Shown: in pieces, positions 55,312 to 62,543 of the stretch | How positions within the stretch are numbered: the first letter of the stretch is position 1 | How the letters are laid out: every line of letters starts with the position of its first letter | From: Streptomyces durocortorensis | GTDB lineage: Bacteria > Actinomycetota > Actinomycetes > Streptomycetales > Streptomycetaceae | DNA length: 64,000 nt | NCBI RefSeq assembly: GCF_031760065.1 | Contig: NZ_CP134500.1 | Coordinates: 5,022,001 to 5,086,000, forward strand | Direction of reading: 5' to 3' | Notes under the pieces: model-generated | Told to the model about the DNA's origin: nothing | Database searches by the model: none | Seen by the model: the letters and a program-made list of their open reading frames with translations, nothing else | Position numbers and translations under genes: made by a program

Positions 55312-55443
55312 ATGGCGCTTCTTGACCTTCAGGCGATGGAGACCCCGGCCGAGGACTCCTTCGGTGAGCTCGCGACGGGCAGCCAGGTCTCGCTCCTGGT
55401 CTGCGAGTACAGCTCGCTGAGCGTGACCCTCTGCACCCCGTGA
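55312..55443 (+). CDS. ramS: lanthipeptide precursor of the SapB/AmfS family
   Basis: 43 residues, below many gene callers' limit. Leader MALLDLQAMETPAEDSFGEL carries the LLDLQ recognition motif needed by class III synthetases. The core begins around TGSQVSLLVC and ends EYSSLSVTLCTP, giving two S-x2-S-x3-C modules that can form lanthionine or labionin rings. From memory it matches S. griseus AmfS except for a few residues, including Thr for Val near the end. The mature peptide is a hydrophobic surfactant that lowers surface tension so aerial hyphae can rise. AAAGGA ribosome site. Sits 69 bp after ramC and 178 bp before ramA. Confidence 0.95.
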   Translation: MALLDLQAMETPAEDSFGELATGSQVSLLVCEYSSLSVTLCTP

Positions 55444-55479
55444 CGCCTCGCCGCCCGCTCCGCCGGTGAACGTAGCGGC

Positions 55480-55505
55480 GGACCGGGCGGCCCGCCCGCC
55501 GGTCC
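55480..55505 (+). promoter_or_regulatory. inverted repeat between ramS and ramA
   Basis: 7-bp arms (GGACCGG / CCGGTCC) 12 bases apart, in the 178-bp gap after ramS. A partial terminator or processing site here would keep precursor mRNA in excess of exporter mRNA. Confidence 0.35.
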
Positions 55506-55621
55506 CGTGCGGTTCGTCCGCCCGGGACCGGCGGCGTCCTCACGTCCGTACGCGATCGACGCGGGTCCGGAAAGAGAGACCACGTGCCGACCGACCGCCG
55601 CGAGCCGGAAGGCAGGAACAC

Positions 55622-57382
55622 GTGCGGCTGATACCCCGCCCCGCGACCGCATCCGGCCCCCGGCTGCTCGCCCGCCGCCACCCCGCCGCCCTCCTGGCCC
55701 TGTTCCTCTGCTCCACCGGCGGCGCGCTCGCCGCCCTCGCCCTGCCCGCCGCCCTCGGCCACACGGTCGACGGGCTCATCGACGGCGGGCCCGTGCCCTG
55801 GTCCGGGCTGCTGCTCTGTGCCGCACTGACCCTCGCCGAGACCGGGTTCGACGCGGGCGCGGCCGTGCTCGGCACCAGCACCACGGCCCGGCTCACCGCC
55901 CACCTGCGCACCCGCACCACCGCCCGGGTCCTGGCCGCCGAACCGCGCGACGCCCTCGCCGTACCGACCGGCGACCTCACCGCCCGGCTCACCGCCCGCA
56001 CCGCCGACGCGGCGGCCGCACCCGTCACCGCCGCCGGAGCCGTCGCGGGCGTCCTGCTGCCCCTCGGCGCGGTCACCGGCCTCTTCCTCATCGACCCCTG
56101 GACGGCGGCCGCCTTCCTCCTCGGCGCACCCCTCCTCGTCGCCCTCCTGCGCACCTTCACCCGCCGCACCGCCGACGCCGGGGCCGACTACCAGCGTGCT
56201 CAGTCCGTCATCGCCCACCGCCTCACCGAGGCCCTCGACGGCGCCGACACCATCCGTGCCGCCCGCACCGGAGCCCGCGAGTACCGCCGCATCCTCGAAC
56301 CGCTCGGCGCCCTGGCCGACCACGGCCGCCGCACCTGGACCGTGTACGGGCGGGCCGCCGGCCAGAGCGCCCTCCTGCTGCCCCTCCTCATGCTGCTGGT
56401 CCTCGCGGTCGGCGGACTCCGCCTCGGCGCGGGCGCGATCGGCGTCGGCGACCTGGTCGCCGCCTCCCGGTACGCGGCTCTCGCCGTCGGCATCGGCGCC
56501 CTCACCGGAGCCCTCGGCGCTCTCGCCCGCAGCCGGGCCGCCGCCCGCACCCTGGACCCGCTCCTCACTCTGGACCCGCTGCCGCACGAGGGGCTGGGCC
56601 CGCTCCCCGGCGGCCCGGGCCACCTCGAACTCCGGGACGCCGGTGTCGTCCAGGACGGGCAGCCGCTGCTCACCGGCGTACACCTGAGCGTCCCCGGCGG
56701 CACGTCGCTGGCCGTCGTCGGCCGCTCGGGCTCGGGCAAGTCGGTGTTCGCGGCGGTCGCTGGACGGCTCCTGGACCCGGACACCGGGACCGTGCTCCTC
56801 GACGGCGTCCCGCTCACCGCCATGGACCCCGCCCTCCTGCGTCCCGAGGTCGCCTACGCCTTCGCGCGCCCCGCCCTGCCCGGCACCACGGTCGAGGACA
56901 CGATCGCCTTCGGGCCGTGGACCGCGGACCCCGAGGCGGTACGGGCCGCCGCCCGGGCCGCCCGCGCCGACGGGTTCGTCGGGCTCCTCCCGTACGGCTA
57001 CGCCACCCCGCTCTCCGACGCCCCGCTCTCCGGCGGCGAACGCCAACGGCTCGGCCTGGCCCGCGCGTTCGCCCACCCCGGCCGGCTGCTGATCCTGGAC
57101 GACGCCCTCTCCGGCCTCGACACCGTCACCGAGCACCACGTCCGCCGCGCCCTCGACGAGCGGGCCGGGCGCTGCACTCGCGTGATCGTGGCCCACCGGC
57201 TCTCCTCGGCCGCCCGCGCGGACCGGGTCCTCTGGCTGGAGGACGGCCGCGTCCGGGCGACGGGCCCGCACGAGGAGCTGTGGGCGGATCCGGAGTACCG
57301 GGCGGTCTTCCGTACGGAGCCGGCGGAGGTGCTGCCGAGCCCGCCGCGCTCCGAAGCGATGCAGGCAGCGGAGACCCGGTGA
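55622..57382 (+). CDS. ramA: lanthipeptide ABC exporter subunit 1 (RamA/AmfB)
   Basis: 586 residues, a half-size exporter: six membrane helices (to about 300) then a nucleotide-binding domain with Walker A GRSGSGKS (367-374), signature LSGGERQR and H-loop VAHRL. The residue after the Walker B aspartate is Asp (LLILDDALSGLD) rather than the catalytic Glu, and the Q-loop Gln seems absent (VAYAFARPALPG). One ATP site of the RamA-RamB pair is therefore probably degenerate. The GTG start is preceded by AAGGCAGGA; the frame is open further upstream but without family-like sequence. Stop overlaps the next start (GTGA). Confidence 0.85.
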   Translation: MRLIPRPATASGPRLLARRHPAALLALFLCSTGGALAALALPAALGHTVDGLIDGGPVPWSGLLLCAALTLAETGFDAGAAVLGTSTTARLTAHLRTRTTARVLAAEPRDALAVPTGDLTARLTARTADAAAAPVTAAGAVAGVLLPLGAVTGLFLIDPWTAAAFLLGAPLLVALLRTFTRRTADAGADYQRAQSVIAHRLTEALDGADTIRAARTGAREYRRILEPLGALADHGRRTWTVYGRAAGQSALLLPLLMLLVLAVGGLRLGAGAIGVGDLVAASRYAALAVGIGALTGALGALARSRAAARTLDPLLTLDPLPHEGLGPLPGGPGHLELRDAGVVQDGQPLLTGVHLSVPGGTSLAVVGRSGSGKSVFAAVAGRLLDPDTGTVLLDGVPLTAMDPALLRPEVAYAFARPALPGTTVEDTIAFGPWTADPEAVRAAARAARADGFVGLLPYGYATPLSDAPLSGGERQRLGLARAFAHPGRLLILDDALSGLDTVTEHHVRRALDERAGRCTRVIVAHRLSSAARADRVLWLEDGRVRATGPHEELWADPEYRAVFRTEPAEVLPSPPRSEAMQAAETR

Positions 57383-59382
57383 AGGCACCTCGGCCACCCC
57401 GACGACCCCGACCGGCCCAGGGCAACGCTCGCCGCAACGGCGCCCTCACCCGCGTCACGCACGACGCCCGCCCCTTCCTCCGCGCCCGCACCGGAGTCGC
57501 CCTGCGACTGGCCGGCTGGTCCCTGCTGGAGTTCGTCCAGACCTTCCTCGGCGGGTACGGCGTCGCCAGGGCCCTCGACCACGGCTTCCTCGCCGGACGC
57601 GCGCTCACCGGCCTCCTCTGGCTGGCCGTCGCCGCCGCGGCCGTGCTCCCCGCCCAGCTGGCCACCCGCGGGGTCTTCGGACGCCTGGCGGACCTGGTGG
57701 AGCCGCTACGCGACGGACTCGTGCGGCGCGCGGTGTCCCGGGCGCTCTCCGGTGCGCTCGCGCACCCCGCCTGCACCACCGCCCGCTCCCTCTCCCAGGT
57801 CACCCATCAGAGTGAGATCGCCCGGGACGGCTGGGCCGGACTCGTCCTGACACTGCGGTCGTTCGTGTTCACGGTGGCCGGGGCCGTGGCGGGGCTGCTG
57901 GCCCTGGAGCCGAGGCTCCTGCTGATCGTGGCGCCCCCGCTGATCCTGGGCGCCGCCCTCTTCCTGGCCACCCTGCTGCCGATGGCCGCCCGCCAGCGCG
58001 ACTACCTCACCGCCGACGAGGCGTACGCGGCCCACGCGGGCCGGGCCGCCGGCGACCTGCGGGACATCGCCGCCGCCGGGGCCGCCGACCGCACGGTGGC
58101 GGAGTCCCGGGACCTGGCCGAGAACCAGGTCCGCGCGGCCCGGTCACTGGCCCGCTGGTCCGGTGTACGGGTGGTGGCGCTCGCGGTCTGCGGCCGCTTC
58201 CCACCCCTCCTGCTGCTTGTCGGCGCTCCTTGGCTGCTCCGCGACGGCCTTACGTCCGGCGCACTGGTGGGCGCGCTGACGTACCTCACCCAGGCGCTGG
58301 CTCCGGCGGTCCAGGCGCTGATGACCATGCTCTCCACGGTCGGCGGCCGCCTGCTGGTGGTCCTGGACCGCTTCACGGACACGCCGCCGCCCCCGGCCGA
58401 GGACGAGGCCGACACCCCTCGACCGCTTCCGGAGGGCCACGCCCCCGTGGCCGAACTCCGCGCCGCCACCTTCGCGTACGGGCCCGCCGCGCACCCCGTG
58501 CTGGACCGGCTCTCCCTCTCCGTCGCCCCCGGCGAGCACCTGGCCGTCGTCGGGCCGAGCGGCAGCGGCAAGTCGACGCTCGCCGCAGTCCTCGCCGGCG
58601 TGGAGGCGCCGACCGGAGGCGCGGTGCTGTGGCACGGGCGGCCGGTGCGAGGGGCCGACGCCACCTCCGTACGTGTCCTGCTGCCCCAGCACGCCTACGT
58701 GTTCACCGGCTCGCTGCGCGACAACCTCCGCTACCTCCGCCCGGGCGCGGATGACCGGTCCATGGCCGCCATGATCGACGCGCTCGGCCTGGACTGCCTG
58801 CTCTCCCGGCTCGGATCACTCGACGCGGACCTGGAACCGGACCGGCTCTCCCAGGGGGAGCGTCAGCTGGTAGCCCTCGGCCGGGCGTATCTGGCGGCCC
58901 CGCCCATGATCGTGCTCGACGAGGCGACCAGCCGCCTGGACCCGGCCGCCGAGACCCGCGCCGAGCTCGCCTTCGCCGCGCTGCCGGGCGCCCTTGTGGT
59001 CGTCGCCCACCGTCTCAGCTCGGCCCGCCGCGCCGACCGGATCCTCGTGATGGACGGCCCCCGCACCCGCTGCGGGACCTCCGCGGAACTGCTGCGGACC
59101 TCGGCCCTCTACCGGGACCTGGCAGGGCTCTGGGAACCGGACGAGGAGCCCCGCCGCAACAATGGCGAACCTGACAGCCGGCCCACGGGAACGGGTTCAT
59201 ATCCACCCCGCCTCCTTCGCCCGTCTGATGGCGTCGACCCGATTGCGCGCCCCGGACTTCCGAATGGCGGCGGCGACGTAGTTGCGCACCGTGCCGGGGG
59301 TCAGATGCAGCCGCTGCGCGATACCGGAGACGGTTTCCCCGCCCTCGGCAAGGGAGAGCACACTCAATTCCCTTGGCGATAA
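57379..59382 (+). CDS. ramB: lanthipeptide ABC exporter subunit 2 (RamB/AmfA)
   Basis: 667 residues. Six membrane helices, then a full nucleotide-binding domain: Walker A GPSGSGKS (~392-399), Q-loop LLPQHAYVFTGSL, signature LSQGERQ, Walker B MIVLDEATSRLD with the catalytic Glu, H-loop VAHRL. Partner of RamA in exporting the lanthipeptide. The usual exporter end is reached near residue 592 (YRDLAGLWEPDEEP); the frame then runs on for about 75 residues of Pro/Arg/Gly-rich sequence, the last 62 codons overlapping the convergent ramR gene. The TAA stop lies opposite a TTA codon of ramR. The GTG start overlaps ramA by 4 bp. Confidence 0.85.
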   Translation: MKAPRPPRRPRPAQGNARRNGALTRVTHDARPFLRARTGVALRLAGWSLLEFVQTFLGGYGVARALDHGFLAGRALTGLLWLAVAAAAVLPAQLATRGVFGRLADLVEPLRDGLVRRAVSRALSGALAHPACTTARSLSQVTHQSEIARDGWAGLVLTLRSFVFTVAGAVAGLLALEPRLLLIVAPPLILGAALFLATLLPMAARQRDYLTADEAYAAHAGRAAGDLRDIAAAGAADRTVAESRDLAENQVRAARSLARWSGVRVVALAVCGRFPPLLLLVGAPWLLRDGLTSGALVGALTYLTQALAPAVQALMTMLSTVGGRLLVVLDRFTDTPPPPAEDEADTPRPLPEGHAPVAELRAATFAYGPAAHPVLDRLSLSVAPGEHLAVVGPSGSGKSTLAAVLAGVEAPTGGAVLWHGRPVRGADATSVRVLLPQHAYVFTGSLRDNLRYLRPGADDRSMAAMIDALGLDCLLSRLGSLDADLEPDRLSQGERQLVALGRAYLAAPPMIVLDEATSRLDPAAETRAELAFAALPGALVVVAHRLSSARRADRILVMDGPRTRCGTSAELLRTSALYRDLAGLWEPDEEPRRNNGEPDSRPTGTGSYPPRLLRPSDGVDPIARPGLPNGGGDVVAHRAGGQMQPLRDTGDGFPALGKGEHTQFPWR

Positions 59383-59814
59383 GGGCATGTCGGCCACTTG
59401 TAACAGGCTGAACGCAAGTGACTCGTCGATATACCGTCCGCCGTCGGCCAGTTTGTGCATGACTTCGGAGAGGTCGTCCACCGGCCGGTACTTGTCGATA
59501 TATCCGCGGGCGCCCGCCTCGTAGGCCCGACGCAGCCCCCGCGGCCGGTCGCTGCCGGTGAGGACCGCCAGCGGACAGCCCCTGCCGTGCGGTTCGGCCA
59601 GCGACCTCACCTCCTCCAGGACGTCCAGCGCGTTCGGACAGTCGAGGTCGGTGAGCAGCACATCCGGTCCTGGTCCCGGCCCGGCGCCGGCGAATGCCGA
59701 ACGTATCGCGCCCCGGTCAGCCGTCGTCACGTCTATTCCCTGCCCCGCACCGAGCAGGGAGGCCAGCGAAGCGCGCCACAGCGGCACGGTGTGGACCAGC
59801 AGAACGGTTGTCAT
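59197..59814 (-). CDS. ramR: response-regulator-like activator RamR/AmfR
   Basis: 205 residues. Receiver domain (1-~120) with a probable phospho-site Asp56 (LLTDLD), VLTGSD and the conserved Lys in YIDK, but the acidic pair expected at positions 8-9 is His-Thr (LLVHTVPL). A LuxR-type helix-turn-helix follows (LSPRELSVLSLAEGGETVSG, IAQRLHLTPGTVRNYV). In relatives it activates the ramCSAB/amfTSBA operon. Codons 138 and 145 are TTA, read in Streptomyces by the bldA tRNA, so synthesis should be development-dependent. Local GC is lower than in its neighbours. ATG start with GAGGG upstream. Convergent with and overlapping ramB. Confidence 0.9.
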   Translation of the reverse strand: MTTVLLVHTVPLWRASLASLLGAGQGIDVTTADRGAIRSAFAGAGPGPGPDVLLTDLDCPNALDVLEEVRSLAEPHGRGCPLAVLTGSDRPRGLRRAYEAGARGYIDKYRPVDDLSEVMHKLADGGRYIDESLAFSLLQVADMPLSPRELSVLSLAEGGETVSGIAQRLHLTPGTVRNYVAAAIRKSGARNRVDAIRRAKEAGWI

Positions 59815-59938
59815 CAAGCTGCCCTCGGCATTTCTCTCCTGGCGCGCACTACAGGCGTATCGCAGAATGCGATGGCGTGTGCGCGTCGAGTGACGGGTCT
59901 CCAGTGGAGCGCATGAGCATTCGGGTACGCCGACGAAT

Positions 59939-59948
59939 TGGCGGATTC
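59939..59948 (+). promoter_or_regulatory. AdpA-like site upstream of ramR
   Basis: TGGCGGATTC matches the AdpA consensus TGGCSNGWWY at nine of ten positions, about 125 bp upstream of the ramR start. AdpA controls amfR in S. griseus, as I recall. A single near-match is weak evidence. Confidence 0.3.
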
Positions 59949-60026
59949 CCGTGCCTGATGGGCGCGGACAGGGGCGTCCGGATGTACAGCGGGAGCGCAC
60001 GGCGTGGTGGAACGGCTGGAACCGGC

Positions 60027-60908
60027 TCAGTTCAGCAGGGCCCGGGCCGCCTGGGCCTTGTGCCGGATCGCCTCGGCCGTGGTCGGCTCGATGGTGTCGA
60101 GCACCTCCGCGTACTCCTCCATCTCCGCCGCCCCGCGCTGGAACTCCCCGCGCTGGACCAGGAGCTGGGCCCGCTCGTAGCGCAGCCGCGCCGGGTGCGA
60201 GGGCAGCAGCAGCGAGAGCTCCACCGCCCAGAGGGCCACATCCGTGCGCTCGGGGCGGGCGGCGGCCCAGGCCCTGATGTTGTTCAGGATCCGCAGCACG
60301 ATCTCCAACGGCCGGGCGGGTGTCAGCATGGACGGCTCCAGCGGGGCCCCCGTCGCCGCGGTGACCAGGAGGTCCGCGTCCTGGCCGGTCAGCGGCGCGC
60401 CCCCGGTGAACGGATCGACGAGCACCGGCTGTGCCGGGTCCCCGAAGCCGACCACGAAGTGGCCGGGCAGAGCCACCCCGAACACCGGGGCACCGGCCCG
60501 CCGGGCGACCTCGATCCAGACCACCGAGAGCAGGATCGGCAGCCCCCGGCGGCGCCGCAGCACCTGCTGGAGGAGCGAGGACTCCAGCCGCTGGTAGTCC
60601 GCCGGCGACCCGCCGAACTCGTGCCGTTCGCCGAGCAGTTCGGCCAGCGCCGAGGCCCAGGCGACGGGGGAGCGGGCGCCGTGGGGCAACAGCCCGGCCA
60701 GCCGGTCCAGTTCGATCTGCGCCGTGTCGATCCCGTGCGGGTCCAAGGAAGTCTCCCCCGGGTCGACCGGGCGCGGTTCCTCGGGGCCGACCGGGCCCGC
60801 CTCCGCGCCCACCAGCAGACAGAGCAGCGCCAGATCCGGCCGCTCGGACCGGGCCTCATCGGCGAACTGCCGCCGGCGGTCGGCCGTACCGGAATCCTGC
60901 GCGCTCAT
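60027..60908 (-). CDS. SirB1/transglutaminase-like family protein
   Basis: 293 residues. GLPILLSVVWIEVARRAGAP followed by FGVALPGHFVVGF and a later ILVDPF-like VLVDPFTGG gives the Transglut_core2 (SirB1) pattern, with the papain-like His retained but no clear Cys. The C-terminal ~90 residues are helical repeats (TPR-like; RYERAQLLVQRGEFQRGAAE). Cytoplasmic, function unknown. It is followed on the other side by the GNAT gene on the same strand, 68 bp upstream, and the two may form an operon. Confidence 0.75.
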   Translation of the reverse strand: MSAQDSGTADRRRQFADEARSERPDLALLCLLVGAEAGPVGPEEPRPVDPGETSLDPHGIDTAQIELDRLAGLLPHGARSPVAWASALAELLGERHEFGGSPADYQRLESSLLQQVLRRRRGLPILLSVVWIEVARRAGAPVFGVALPGHFVVGFGDPAQPVLVDPFTGGAPLTGQDADLLVTAATGAPLEPSMLTPARPLEIVLRILNNIRAWAAARPERTDVALWAVELSLLLPSHPARLRYERAQLLVQRGEFQRGAAEMEEYAEVLDTIEPTTAEAIRHKAQAARALLN

Positions 60909-60976
60909 ATGCGACCCATGCCCCTGCTCGTCCCTGCTGCTGGCTCCCCCGCCCCGGCCAGGGGGTCCGGTCTCCG

Positions 60977-61972
60977 TTACGCGGGCCGGAAGTGGTGATA
61001 GCGGTGGTGCGGCGTGAAGCCCATGCCGTCGTACAGCGCCCGTGCCCCTTCATTGTCCTCCTCCACCTGGAGCCAGGCCGCCGAGGCGCCCTCGTCCAGG
61101 GCCCGGCGCGCGAGCGCGGTCATCACCGTGGTGGCCAGCCCCCGCCGCCGCTGCTCCGGGGCGACCTCGACGGCCATGAAGCCCGCCCACCGCCCGTCCA
61201 CGACGCACCTGCCGATCGCGTCCGGTGCGCCGGCGTCGCCCGGGACCGTGGCGAACCAGACCGAGGGGCCGCTGCCCAGGACCCGCAGCACATGCGGGCC
61301 GGGGGTCGAGAAGCGCTGGTAGCGGGCGAGCCAGGCCGCGTCCGGCTCACGCGTCAGCCGCACCGCCGAAACGTCCGCGTCCAGATCGCCGACGGGTGCC
61401 AGCGCGGCGATCCGCACCTCGGCCGAGACCTCGCGCCGCCAGCCGTGCCGCTCCAGCTCCGCGCACAGCGTCTCCTGCGTGCCCTCGGCCCCGGTCGCCG
61501 TCTGGATGTACGCGGGCAGGCCCCGTTCCTCGTACCAGCTTCCGACCCGTCCGAACGCCTCGCCGAGCGGCAGACCCGGATCGCCGAGCGGCAGCGCGGA
61601 GTTGGCGCGCCGGGTGAAGCCCCCGGCGGCGCGCAGCCGCCAGTCGCCCAGGGCCTCGCTCTCCACCGGCTGCCAGGCGCGCGCGGTGACGTCCGCCAGC
61701 TCCTCGAAGGAGGCGGCGGGGCCCCGCCGGCGGGCCGGCGCGGCGGGTACCACCTTGCCCGCGACCAGCGACGATTCCGCGATGTGGACGGACTCCCCGC
61801 TCTTTCGTGTGATCGACAGCACACCGCCGTTCCATGATGTGAGAACCCCGATCGTGTCGGTGAACTCCAGGCCCGTGCCGGCGCTGTCCGTCCGGCACCG
61901 CACGGACACGCGTTTGCCCACGTCAGCCGGTGTGATGCGGACTTCCAGCCGTCCGCCGATGGTGAATTCCAC
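60977..61972 (-). CDS. GNAT family N-acetyltransferase
   Basis: 331 residues. An N-terminal ~80-residue beta-rich part (VGKRVSVRCRTDSAG, VLTSWNGGVLSITRKSGESV) precedes a long linker and a C-terminal GNAT fold. The acetyl-CoA loop is VEVAPEQRRRGLATTVM; EEDNEGARALYDGMGF is the typical end. The first part of the acetyltransferase region may be a second, degenerate GNAT module. Substrate unknown. GTG start, with GGAGGGG about ten bases upstream. Confidence 0.8.
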   Translation of the reverse strand: MEFTIGGRLEVRITPADVGKRVSVRCRTDSAGTGLEFTDTIGVLTSWNGGVLSITRKSGESVHIAESSLVAGKVVPAAPARRRGPAASFEELADVTARAWQPVESEALGDWRLRAAGGFTRRANSALPLGDPGLPLGEAFGRVGSWYEERGLPAYIQTATGAEGTQETLCAELERHGWRREVSAEVRIAALAPVGDLDADVSAVRLTREPDAAWLARYQRFSTPGPHVLRVLGSGPSVWFATVPGDAGAPDAIGRCVVDGRWAGFMAVEVAPEQRRRGLATTVMTALARRALDEGASAAWLQVEEDNEGARALYDGMGFTPHHRYHHFRPA

Positions 61973-62089
61973 AGCTCTGTCCGCCCCTCCTGTTCGGATC
62001 GTGCCCGAGAACGGAGATACTAGGGGCGGGCATCGACGACGCCGCGCTCCCGCGCGAGAGCCAACGCCCTACCGAGGAGGAACGACAGC

Positions 62090-62410
62090 GTGACCTACGT
62101 CATCGCGCAGCCTTGTGTCGACGTGAAGGACAAGGCCTGCATCGAAGAGTGCCCCGTCGACTGCATTTACGAGGGCCAGCGGTCCTTGTACATCCACCCG
62201 GACGAATGCGTCGACTGCGGAGCCTGTGAGCCGGTCTGCCCGGTCGAGGCCATCTTCTACGAGGACGACACTCCGGAGGAGTGGAAGGACTACTACAAGG
62301 CGAACGTCGAGTTCTTCGACGACCTCGGTTCGCCGGGCGGTGCTTCCAAGCTCGGTCTCATCGAGCGCGACCACGCGTTCGTCGCCGGACTGCCGCCGCA
62401 GAACCAGTAG
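62090..62410 (+). CDS. fdxA: 7Fe ferredoxin FdxA
   Basis: 106 residues. Cys9, 17 and 50 fit a [3Fe-4S] cluster and Cys21, 40, 43 and 46 a [4Fe-4S] cluster (CVDCGACEPVCP); an extra Cys25 is also present. The C-terminal half (EWKDYYKANVEFFDDLG, then GLPPQ) is characteristic of actinobacterial FdxA. It carries electrons in the cytoplasm. GTG start after GAGGAGGAA. A hairpin follows, then dapC on the same strand, a pairing I know from other actinomycetes. Confidence 0.95.
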   Translation: MTYVIAQPCVDVKDKACIEECPVDCIYEGQRSLYIHPDECVDCGACEPVCPVEAIFYEDDTPEEWKDYYKANVEFFDDLGSPGGASKLGLIERDHAFVAGLPPQNQ

Positions 62411-62434
62411 AACGGCGGCACCACGTGCGCAGCC

Positions 62435-62467
62435 CGGTCCCGTACGGTCAGTCACCGTGCGGGACCG
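62435..62467 (+). terminator. hairpin after fdxA
   Basis: A 14-bp stem (CGGTCCCGTACGGT, one T-G wobble) with a 5-nt loop, 25 bases after the stop codon. Confidence 0.7.
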
Positions 62468-62543
62468 AGGCGTATCCCCGTACGGCCGCCGTCGCCGCGC
62501 ACGCAGCCGCCGGTACATGAACAGCCCGAGAAAGCAGAGCCCT

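Noticed and set aside
55466..55621. Longer N-terminus for ramA
   Set aside because: The extra ~52 codons are Arg/Pro-rich and unlike an exporter N-terminus; GTG 55622 has a ribosome site and leads directly into the first helix region.
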